Origin: DATHBP01 sp035296085
GTDB taxonomy: Bacteria > Actinomycetota > Actinomycetes > Propionibacteriales > Nocardioidaceae
DNA length: 7,831 nt
Direction of reading: 5' to 3'
Assembly: GCA_035296085.1 (NCBI GenBank)
Contig: DATHBP010000107.1
Location: 1 to 7,831 of the forward strand
Each line of letters opens with the position of its first letter. The first letter of the stretch is position 1. Positions 1 to 5,284 of the stretch are shown one piece after another. Made by a program: the position numbers and the translations under genes. Under the pieces are notes generated by a model that was not told where the DNA came from, searched no databases, and worked only from the letters and a program-made list of their open reading frames with translations.

Positions 1-118
1 GTACGCAGGAGATGGTGTCCAGCAACCGGTCGAGGTCAGCCGGGTCGGTGCCGGGCGACACGCCCCTGTCCCCTCCGGGGAGCACCACCGCCCGGTTGCC
101 TGGGTGACGAGATGGCAC
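1..118 (-). CDS. 5' end of an unrecognised leftward gene (partial)
   Basis: The minus strand is open from about position 118 to the window edge. Read from in-frame GTG codons at 88/85, nearly every codon ends in G or C, which is how real genes in this window behave. The plus-strand frames across the same bases have poor third-position GC and run into stops. The visible peptide includes VVLPGGDRGVSPG and then DPADLDRLLDTIS. That is too little to name a family. The start is undecided: GTG at 118, 88 or 85 are all possible and none has a convincing Shine-Dalgarno sequence. Its divergent placement next to a catabolic operon would suit a regulator or a transporter gene, but this is only inference. 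It could also be chance open reading in GC-rich DNA. Confidence 0.35.
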   Translation of the reverse strand, partial: MPSRHPGNRAVVLPGGDRGVSPGTDPADLDRLLDTISCV

Positions 119-249
119 GGTTCGCGATGGTAGGGCAGGCACAGGGTCAGGTCTAGACTCAGTGGCCGTCTGGCAAGGTGGTGTCGCACACCAGCTGGCG
201 ATCAGCAGCCCGACAGACCGCAAGCCCCACAGACAGGAACCGAGCGTCC
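119..249. promoter_or_regulatory. Presumed divergent promoter region upstream of the gamma-glutamylation operon
   Basis: This stretch separates the leftward partial gene from the rightward operon, so it should hold the operon promoter. It contains an 8-bp palindrome, GTCTAGAC (151-158), which overlaps a TAGACT (154-159) resembling an actinobacterial -10 hexamer. It also contains the inverted repeat at 179-193. I found no good -35 box at the expected spacing, so the promoter itself is not located with confidence. Confidence 0.35.
179..193. promoter_or_regulatory. Candidate operator, inverted repeat TGGTGT-N3-ACACCA
   Basis: Two 6-bp arms are perfectly complementary around a CGC spacer. The site lies 56 bp upstream of the ligase ATG and downstream of the possible -10 at 154-159. 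A bound repressor there would block the promoter or early elongation. The TGGT...ACCA form resembles operators of GntR/FadR-type repressors, which often control amine and acid catabolism. The assignment to a regulator family is inference. Confidence 0.4.
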
Positions 250-1614
250 ATGGCGCGTGCCTCGTCCCCGTTGTCGCTGGATGCCTTGCGCAAGGCCGTC
301 GACAGCGACGAGATAGACAGCGTCGTGGTGGCGTTCACCGATATGCAGGGGCGGCTGCAGGGCAAGATCATCCACGCCCGCTTCTTCCTCGACGAAGTGC
401 TACCGCACGGTACCGAGGGCTGCAACTACCTGCTCGCTGTTGACGTCGAGATGAACACCGTCCCCGGCTACGCAATCAGCTCGTGGGAGCGCGGATACGG
501 CGATATGGAGTTCGTGCTCGACATGGACACGCTCCGGCGCATCCCCTGGCAGCCGAGCACGGCGATGGTGCAATGCGACCTCGGCTGGCTCGACGATGAC
601 CGCTCCCCGGTCGACGAGTCCCCCCGGACGATCTTGAAGGCCCAGGCCGCCCGCGCTGCCGACATGGGGTTCACGGCCCTCGCCGGCACGGAGCTGGAGT
701 TCCTCGTCTTCGACGACACCTACGAGAACGCGTGGAACTCCGACTACCGCGGGCTGACACCCGGCAACCAGTACAACGTCGACTACTCCCTGCTCGGAAC
801 GGCCCGGCTCGAGCCGCTGCTGCGGGACATCCGCAACGGCATGTACCGCGCCGGCCTCACCGTCGAGTCCGTCAAGGGCGAGTGCAACCTCGGCCAGCAC
901 GAGATCGCGTTCCGCTACGACGATGTGGTGCGCACGGCCGACCAGCACGCCGTTTACAAGAACGGCGCCAAGGAGATCGCCGCGCAGCACGGCAAGGCGC
1001 TCACGTTCATGGCGAAGTTCAACGAGCGCGAAGGCAACTCCTGCCACATGCACATGAGCCTTCGCGGCACGGACGGCTCCATCGTCTTCGACGAAGGGGA
1101 CGGACCCACCACCGTGTTCGAGAGCTTCGTCGCCGGCGTCCAGGCGACCCTCGAGGAGTTCACGCTGCTGTACGCGCCGAACGTGAACTCCTACAAGCGG
1201 TTCCAGCCGGGCTCCTTCGCGCCGACCGCAGTTGCTTGGGGCCGCGACAACCGCACGTGCGCGTTGCGGGTGGTGGGCCACGGCGCCGGCCTGCGGGTGG
1301 AGAACCGGGTGCCCGGCGGTGACATGAACCCCTACCTGGGGCTCGCGGGCATGCTGGCCGGCGGGTTGTACGGCATCGAGAACAAGCTAGAGCTTGAACC
1401 GCCCCTAGAGGGCAACGCCTACACCTCCGACAAGCCGCATGTCCCGCGTACGCTGCGCGACGCGCGGGACGCGTTCGCGGGCTCGGCGGTCGCCCGGGCC
1501 AGCCTCGGGGATGCCGTCGTCGACCACTACGTCAACGCCGCTGACGTCGAGCTGCTGGCGTTCAACGCCGCCGTCACCGACTGGGAGCGCATCCGAGGCT
1601 TCGAGAGGCTGTGA
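250..1614 (+). CDS. Glutamine synthetase-fold gamma-glutamyl-amine ligase (PuuA / GlnA4-like)
   Basis: A 454-residue protein that should ATP-dependently join the glutamate gamma-carboxylate to an amine in the cytoplasm. GS-fold motifs occur in order: TELEF (147-151, metal-binding E148/E150), GECNLGQHEI (210-219, E211/E218), CHMHMSL (265-271, H266/H268), NSYKRF (313-318), DNRTCALR (333-340) and RVENR (349-353). The ammonium-site residues of true GS are missing. The DGSS loop carrying Asp50 is not found near residues 50-65, and the flap glutamate of PGYEAP is replaced in PGSFAP (F323). This points to an amine other than ammonia, as in PuuA or actinobacterial GlnA3/GlnA4. The frame is open back to a GTG at 178. 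I chose ATG 250 because family similarity begins just after it and an AGGA lies at 235-238. It is the first gene of the operon, with 7 bp to the next. Fold and class are secure; the substrate is not. Confidence 0.93.
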   Translation: MARASSPLSLDALRKAVDSDEIDSVVVAFTDMQGRLQGKIIHARFFLDEVLPHGTEGCNYLLAVDVEMNTVPGYAISSWERGYGDMEFVLDMDTLRRIPWQPSTAMVQCDLGWLDDDRSPVDESPRTILKAQAARAADMGFTALAGTELEFLVFDDTYENAWNSDYRGLTPGNQYNVDYSLLGTARLEPLLRDIRNGMYRAGLTVESVKGECNLGQHEIAFRYDDVVRTADQHAVYKNGAKEIAAQHGKALTFMAKFNEREGNSCHMHMSLRGTDGSIVFDEGDGPTTVFESFVAGVQATLEEFTLLYAPNVNSYKRFQPGSFAPTAVAWGRDNRTCALRVVGHGAGLRVENRVPGGDMNPYLGLAGMLAGGLYGIENKLELEPPLEGNAYTSDKPHVPRTLRDARDAFAGSAVARASLGDAVVDHYVNAADVELLAFNAAVTDWERIRGFERL

Positions 1615-1621
1615 GCGCTTG

Positions 1622-2989
1622 GTGAGCGTCGTGCACGAGGTGATCGACCCGGCGACCGAACAGGTGTTCACCGAGCTGGAGCTGGCCGGCGTCGAGGAGA
1701 CCGATGCCGCGATCGCCGGCGGCAGCGCAGCGTTCGACTCCTGGCGGGCGGTGGCCCCGAGCGACCGAGCACGTCTGCTCGCCCGCTTCGCCGACGCCGT
1801 CGACGGCGCGCAGGAGGAGCTGGCCCAGCTCGAGGTACGCAACTCCGGGCACACCATCAGCAACGCCCGCTGGGAGGCGGGCAACGTCCGCGACGTGATT
1901 TCGTACTACTCTGCCGCACCGGAGCGGCTCTTCGGCCGGCAGATCCCGGTGGCCGGCGGAGTCGACGTCACGTTCAAGGAGCCGCTCGGCGTCGTCGGGG
2001 TAATCGTGCCGTGGAACTTCCCGATGCCGATCGCCGCGTGGGGGTTCGCGCCCGCGCTGGCAGCCGGCAACACCGTCGTCCTCAAGCCGGCCGAGATCAC
2101 GCCGCTGACCGCCGTGCGCATCGGTGAGCTGGCGCGTGAAGCCGGCATCCCCGACGGTGTCTTCACAGTTGTACCCGGCCGCGGCTCGGTGGTCGGCGAG
2201 CGGTTCGTCGACCATCCCGCGGTCCGCAAGGTCTGCTTCACCGGCTCGACTGAAGTGGGCAAGCGCATCATGGCCAAGGCTGCCGACCAGGTGAAGCGGG
2301 TGACCCTCGAGCTCGGCGGCAAGAGCGCCAACATCGTCTTCGCCGACGCAGACGTGGAGAAGGCAGCGGCGACCGCACCGTACGGGGTGTTCGACAACGC
2401 CGGGCAGGACTGCTGCGCGCGGAGCCGCATCCTCGTCGAGCGCGGCGTCTACGACCGGTTCCTCGAGCTGCTCGAGCCGGCGGTGCGCGGCGTACGCGTC
2501 ATGGCGCCCGGTGCGGAGGACGCCGAGATGGGGCCGCTCATCTCCGCCGCCCATCGCGAGCGGGTGCGCTCCTTCGTCGAAGGTGACCGACCCGACGTGG
2601 CGTTTCGAGGCGAGGCGCCGGACGGCCCGGGCTACTGGTACCCGCCGACCGTCGTCCTTGCCGGGGGACCAGGAGATCGGGTGTGGCGGGAGGAGGTGTT
2701 CGGACCGGTGGTGGCGGTGCTCCCGTTCACCGACGAGGCGGACGCGATCGCCAAGGCCAACGACAGCGACTACGGCTTGTCAGGGTCGATCTGGACCAGA
2801 GACCTCGGCCGTGCCCTTCGGGTGGCCCGGGCGGTCGAGGCGGGCAACCTCAGCGTCAACTCCCACTCCTCGGTGCGCTACTCCACGCCATTCGGAGGGT
2901 TCAAGCAGTCCGGGTTGGGGCGCGAGCTCGGGCCGGATGCGCTCGACTCGTTCACCGAGCTGAAGAACGTCTTCCTCGCTGCTGACTGA
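1622..2989 (+). CDS. NAD-dependent aldehyde dehydrogenase (AldC / PuuC-like)
   Basis: A 455-residue ALDH-superfamily enzyme that oxidises an aldehyde to an acid. Visible motifs: VPWNFP (129-134, oxyanion N132), LKPAE (154-158, where the Glu three after the Lys normally favours NAD over NADP), FTGSTEVGK (206-214), LELGGKSA (229-236, general base E230), NAGQDCCA (259-266, nucleophile C264 followed by a second Cys), EEVFGP (357-362) and PFGGFKQSG (423-431). The frame extends upstream into the ligase gene, but family similarity starts near HEVIDPAT. GTG 1622, with GAGAGG at 1603-1608, therefore fits; GTG 1631 is the alternative. It is short for the superfamily (usually about 475-500) but, from memory, matches M. 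tuberculosis AldC. In the operon it would act on a gamma-glutamyl aldehyde. The class is certain; the exact substrate is inferred. Confidence 0.93.
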   Translation: MSVVHEVIDPATEQVFTELELAGVEETDAAIAGGSAAFDSWRAVAPSDRARLLARFADAVDGAQEELAQLEVRNSGHTISNARWEAGNVRDVISYYSAAPERLFGRQIPVAGGVDVTFKEPLGVVGVIVPWNFPMPIAAWGFAPALAAGNTVVLKPAEITPLTAVRIGELAREAGIPDGVFTVVPGRGSVVGERFVDHPAVRKVCFTGSTEVGKRIMAKAADQVKRVTLELGGKSANIVFADADVEKAAATAPYGVFDNAGQDCCARSRILVERGVYDRFLELLEPAVRGVRVMAPGAEDAEMGPLISAAHRERVRSFVEGDRPDVAFRGEAPDGPGYWYPPTVVLAGGPGDRVWREEVFGPVVAVLPFTDEADAIAKANDSDYGLSGSIWTRDLGRALRVARAVEAGNLSVNSHSSVRYSTPFGGFKQSGLGRELGPDALDSFTELKNVFLAAD

Positions 2990-3011
2990 GCGGCGCAGCA
3001 GATCGACGGAC

Positions 3012-3018
3012 AGGAGGT
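3012..3018 (+). promoter_or_regulatory. Strong Shine-Dalgarno AGGAGGT for the SDR gene
   Basis: A near-perfect anti-16S match lies 5 nt before ATG 3024. It fixes that start and is the strongest ribosome site in the operon. The other three genes have weak or spaced-out sites. Confidence 0.85.
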
Positions 3019-3023
3019 AGCAC

Positions 3024-3797
3024 ATGGCACCGGCTGGTCGTCTTGACGGACGTACGGCAGTGGTCACCGGCGGCTGCTCGGGCATCGGGCTGGCGACCGT
3101 ACGCCGACTCGCGAGCGAAGGCGCGAACCTGGTCGTCGGCGACGTCGACGACGCCCGCGGTCCGGCGGTGGCCGCCGAGGTCGGCGGTCGCTACCAGCAC
3201 TGCGACGTAACCGACGCCGACCAGGTCGAGGCGATGTTCGCCGCGGCACACGGGGCGTACGGCAGCGTCGACGTCGCGTTCAACAACGCGGGGATATCTC
3301 CGCCCGACGACGACTCGATCCTCGACACCGGCCTCGACGCCTGGCGACGCGTCCAGGACGTCAACCTGACCAGCGTCTACCTGTGCTGCAAGGCGGTGCT
3401 GCCCTACATGCGTGACCAGGGGCGCGGGTCCATCATCAACACGGCGTCGTTCGTCGCGGTGATGGGAGCGGCGACGTCGCAGATCTCCTACACGGCGAGC
3501 AAGGGCGGGGTCCTTGCGATGTCGCGCGAGCTCGGCGTGCAGTTCGCTCGCGACGGTGTCCGGGTCAACGCGCTCTGTCCCGGCCCGGTGAACACCCAGC
3601 TGCTGCAAGAGTTGTTCGCGAAGGACCCAGAGCGCGCTGCGCGCCGGCTCGTCCACATCCCCATGGGCCGGTTCGCTGAGGCCGACGAGATCGCGGCCGC
3701 CGTCGCGTTTCTGGCGAGTGACGACTCGAGCTTCATCACCGCCTCCACGTTCCTGGTCGACGGCGGCATTTCCGCTGCGTACGTGACGCCGTCGTGA
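3024..3797 (+). CDS. Classical short-chain dehydrogenase/reductase (SDR)
   Basis: A 257-residue SDR with the full classical set: TGGCSGIG (15-22, dinucleotide-binding glycine motif), D40 at the end of beta-2 (acidic, so NAD(H) is likely), D61, NNAG (87-90), N114, S142, YTASK (156-160, catalytic Y156/K160) and CPGPVNT (185-191). It interconverts an alcohol and a carbonyl using a nicotinamide cofactor. Automated pipelines would probably call it 3-oxoacyl-ACP reductase FabG. Nothing in the neighbourhood concerns fatty-acid synthesis, so that name should not be trusted. Set between an aldehyde dehydrogenase and a gamma-glutamyl hydrolase, it more likely oxidises a gamma-glutamylated amino alcohol to the aldehyde that the ALDH takes next. 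Family is certain, role inferred. The start is fixed by AGGAGGT. Confidence 0.93.
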   Translation: MAPAGRLDGRTAVVTGGCSGIGLATVRRLASEGANLVVGDVDDARGPAVAAEVGGRYQHCDVTDADQVEAMFAAAHGAYGSVDVAFNNAGISPPDDDSILDTGLDAWRRVQDVNLTSVYLCCKAVLPYMRDQGRGSIINTASFVAVMGAATSQISYTASKGGVLAMSRELGVQFARDGVRVNALCPGPVNTQLLQELFAKDPERAARRLVHIPMGRFAEADEIAAAVAFLASDDSSFITASTFLVDGGISAAYVTPS

Positions 3798-3834
3798 CCG
3801 GCCGGCTGATGTCTGGCCCCAGGGTGACCGGCCG
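3794..3834 (+). repeat. Short direct repeat GTGACCGGCCG, two copies
   Basis: The 11-mer occurs at 3794-3804, overlapping the SDR stop codon, and again at 3824-3834, directly abutting the hydrolase ATG. The copies are 30 bp apart. The second copy brings an AGGGTGA (3821-3827) that is the only plausible ribosome site for the hydrolase. A small local duplication is the simplest explanation. Confidence 0.5.
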
Positions 3835-4551
3835 ATGACGCGCCCGCTGATCGGCATCACGTCCTACGTCGAACCAGCCTCCTGGTCGATCTGGCACGAC
3901 GTGCCCGCGGTCCTCGTACCGCACCGCTACGTGGCGCAGGTGCAGTCGGCGGGCGGGATCGCCGTGGTCGTGCCGCCGCTGCCGAGCGACGCCGACGAGG
4001 CGGATGCCAGCGCCGTGCTCTCCCGTCTGGACGGGCTCATCCTCGCCGGCGGGTCGGACGTGGAGCCGGTCCACTACGGCCAGGAGCCGCACGCGGTGCT
4101 CCAGCCACCGCGGCCGGCCCGAGATAATTCGGAGCTCAAGCTGGCGCGTGTCAGTGCCGAGGCCGACCTGCCCGTGCTCGGGATCTGCCGCGGCATGCAG
4201 GTCATGGCGGTAGCCGCCGGAGGAGCGCTCGAGCAGCACCTGCCGGACCGGCTCGGGCACTTCGGACACTCCCCGGCGCCCGGCACGTACGGCGAGCACC
4301 CGGTCGAGCTCAAGGCTGGGACGCGGCTGCACGAGATCCTCGGCGATCGGGTCGACGTTGCGACCTACCACCATCAAGGGGTCGCGGATTATCCCGGCTA
4401 CCAGGCCAGTGGCTGGGCGGTCGACGACGGGGTGCTGGAGGCGATCGAAGACCCGGCGGGCCGGTTCCGGCTGGGTGTGCAGTGGCATCCCGAAGTCGGC
4501 ACCGACCCGCGCCTGTTCGAGGCGCTGGTGGCCGCGGCCGGCAATTCCTAG
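3835..4551 (+). CDS. puuD: Gamma-glutamyl hydrolase of the PuuD / peptidase C26 class-I amidotransferase fold
   Basis: A 238-residue class-I glutamine amidotransferase-fold enzyme acting as a stand-alone hydrolase. It has LAGGSDVEPVHYG (70-82, typical of gamma-glutamyl-GABA hydrolases), the nucleophile elbow GICRGMQ (116-122, C118), HHQ (179-181) and QWHPE (216-220, H218/E220), which complete a Cys-His-Glu triad. The family cleaves the gamma-glutamyl amide bond, releasing glutamate and the oxidised amine product, the last step of a Puu-type pathway. That agrees with its place as the last gene of the operon, 37 bp after the SDR. It lacks the N-terminal extension I recall in the longer mycobacterial homologue Rv2859c. 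ATG 3835 has only a modest ribosome site (AGGGTGA). Its stop overlaps the stop of the opposing gene. The exact substrate depends on the ligase and is not known. Confidence 0.9.
   Translation: MTRPLIGITSYVEPASWSIWHDVPAVLVPHRYVAQVQSAGGIAVVVPPLPSDADEADASAVLSRLDGLILAGGSDVEPVHYGQEPHAVLQPPRPARDNSELKLARVSAEADLPVLGICRGMQVMAVAAGGALEQHLPDRLGHFGHSPAPGTYGEHPVELKAGTRLHEILGDRVDVATYHHQGVADYPGYQASGWAVDDGVLEAIEDPAGRFRLGVQWHPEVGTDPRLFEALVAAAGNS
4548..4551. other. CTAG shared as stop codon by two convergent genes
   Basis: The plus strand reads TAG at 4549-4551 (end of the PuuD-like gene) and the minus strand reads TAG at 4550-4548 (end of the membrane-protein gene). There is no intergenic space and no room for a bidirectional terminator between the two reading frames. 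Confidence 0.85.
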
Positions 4552-5078
4552 GACTTGACGCTCGTCGGTCGCTGCGGGGGCGGGCCGACGTCAGCGTGGC
4601 GTCCTGGTCGCAGACTGGCGTGCAGCATGCCTCGCCCCGGGCCTCGCCGAGCCGCCAGCCGGTCGGCGACCACGCCGGTGGTGAAGCCGTAGACGCTCTT
4701 GTGGACCAGGTCGATAACGAGCTCGTTGCGCGGCCACGTCCACGGGGGCGCTCCGGCACCTGTGTAGTTCTCGAGGGTCTGGTCGTTGGAGAAGCGCAGC
4801 AGCGTGAACATCACAGACGCCCACGGGCCGCGGAGCCCTCCCTCCGCCATCGTCGCGCGGACGACGCCCAGCAGGGCCGCCTGGCCGAAGTGCATGCCGA
4901 GGTTGAGCGGCTTCGACCGTTGGGCGTGGACATCCGCGATCCCCGTGAGGCGGCCGAGCGTGACCGCTGGGACAAAGGAGCTTGGCCGGCCAGTGATCTG
5001 TTGCTCGACCTTCTCGGCGACCGTCATCACTGCCGCGCCAACTGTGCCAGCGACGAGCCCCTCCAGTGCCATGTTCAT
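4548..5078 (-). CDS. Small predicted membrane protein of unknown function
   Basis: A 176-residue protein I cannot assign to a named family. The N-terminus is hydrophobic (LEGLVAGTVGAAVMTVA, 5-21), then comes a GRPSSFVP segment (30-37). Two more apolar or amphipathic stretches lie at about 58-77 and 119-138, so two to four membrane passes are plausible. A block at 102-117, LENYTGAGAPPWTWP, followed by acidic and His residues (NELVIDLVHK), looks conserved. The last 33 residues are basic and Pro/Gly-rich, probably disordered. The layout reminds me of actinobacterial small integral membrane proteins that begin GLVAGxxGT...GRPxS, but that is memory, not a search. ATG 5078 (or ATG 5072) is chosen because the upstream extension looks non-coding and contains the perfect inverted repeat. 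The ribosome site is weak (AAGG). Confidence 0.7.
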   Translation of the reverse strand: MNMALEGLVAGTVGAAVMTVAEKVEQQITGRPSSFVPAVTLGRLTGIADVHAQRSKPLNLGMHFGQAALLGVVRATMAEGGLRGPWASVMFTLLRFSNDQTLENYTGAGAPPWTWPRNELVIDLVHKSVYGFTTGVVADRLAARRGPGRGMLHASLRPGRHADVGPPPQRPTSVKS

Positions 5079-5284
5079 GCCGAAACCTTGCCCACCACGG
5101 ACTGAGACAACCCTTGTCGTTAGGCGGCGGGTAGAGCTCGTCTTCGAGGCTGGGACACTCGAAGACGCGGAGGTGTGACGGTGCGTTGCGCCAGCGGCTA
5201 CCTCCAGCACCGACGACGGCCGGAGGACGGATGAGTGCGCCGGTCATACTCGTCAACGGGCCATCACGGGCCTGCTGAGTTCCC
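5079..5284. promoter_or_regulatory. Divergent intergenic region between membrane-protein and Tat-protein genes
   Basis: Both flanking genes read outward, so their promoters should be here. It contains the perfect inverted repeat at 5139-5167 and a pair of ACGGGCC direct repeats at 5256-5262 and 5266-5272, 10 bp apart, close to the rightward start. CATACT (5245-5250) could be a -10 for the rightward gene, but no matching -35 box is seen. I see no coding signal in it. Confidence 0.5.
5139..5167. promoter_or_regulatory. Perfect 10-bp inverted repeat with 9-bp spacer (candidate operator)
   Basis: CGTCTTCGAG at 5139-5148 is exactly complementary to CTCGAAGACG at 5158-5167, around spacer GCTGGGACA. 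It lies 60 bp upstream of the leftward ATG (5078) and 117 bp upstream of the rightward GTG (5285), well placed for a dimeric repressor acting on one or both promoters. In RNA from either strand it would form a 10-bp stem, so a leader hairpin is the alternative. The arm-spacer geometry resembles CIRCE elements of HrcA, but the sequence does not. Confidence 0.65.

Noticed and set aside
178..249. GTG 178 as start of the ligase
   Set aside because: The 24 extra residues look like non-coding translation and would run through the inverted repeat at 179-193. ATG 250 starts where family similarity does.
400..1281. Long open frame (293 codons) on the minus strand inside the ligase gene
   Set aside because: It is antisense to a gene with a complete motif set, and its translation is Val/Arg/Glu-rich with no recognisable domain. 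GC-rich codons on one strand leave the other open.
1439..1621. Upstream in-frame extension of the aldehyde dehydrogenase into the ligase gene
   Set aside because: The extension would read Ser/Thr/Arg-rich residues unlike any ALDH N-terminus, out of frame with a conserved C-terminus.
1574..2554. Long minus-strand frame (326 codons) over the aldehyde dehydrogenase
   Set aside because: Same shadow effect: no motifs and low-complexity composition, while the plus strand has every ALDH landmark.
3024..3797. FabG (3-oxoacyl-ACP reductase) for the SDR
   Set aside because: Generic similarity only. There are no fatty-acid genes nearby, and D40 suggests NAD(H) and not the NADPH used by FabG.
2952..3860. 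Minus-strand frame (302 codons) over the SDR gene
   Set aside because: It has no domain features and covers a gene with a full SDR motif set and a strong Shine-Dalgarno.
5139..5167. CIRCE element (HrcA operator)
   Set aside because: The geometry matches, but the arms are not TTAGCACTC/GAGTGCTAA, and no chaperone gene is adjacent.
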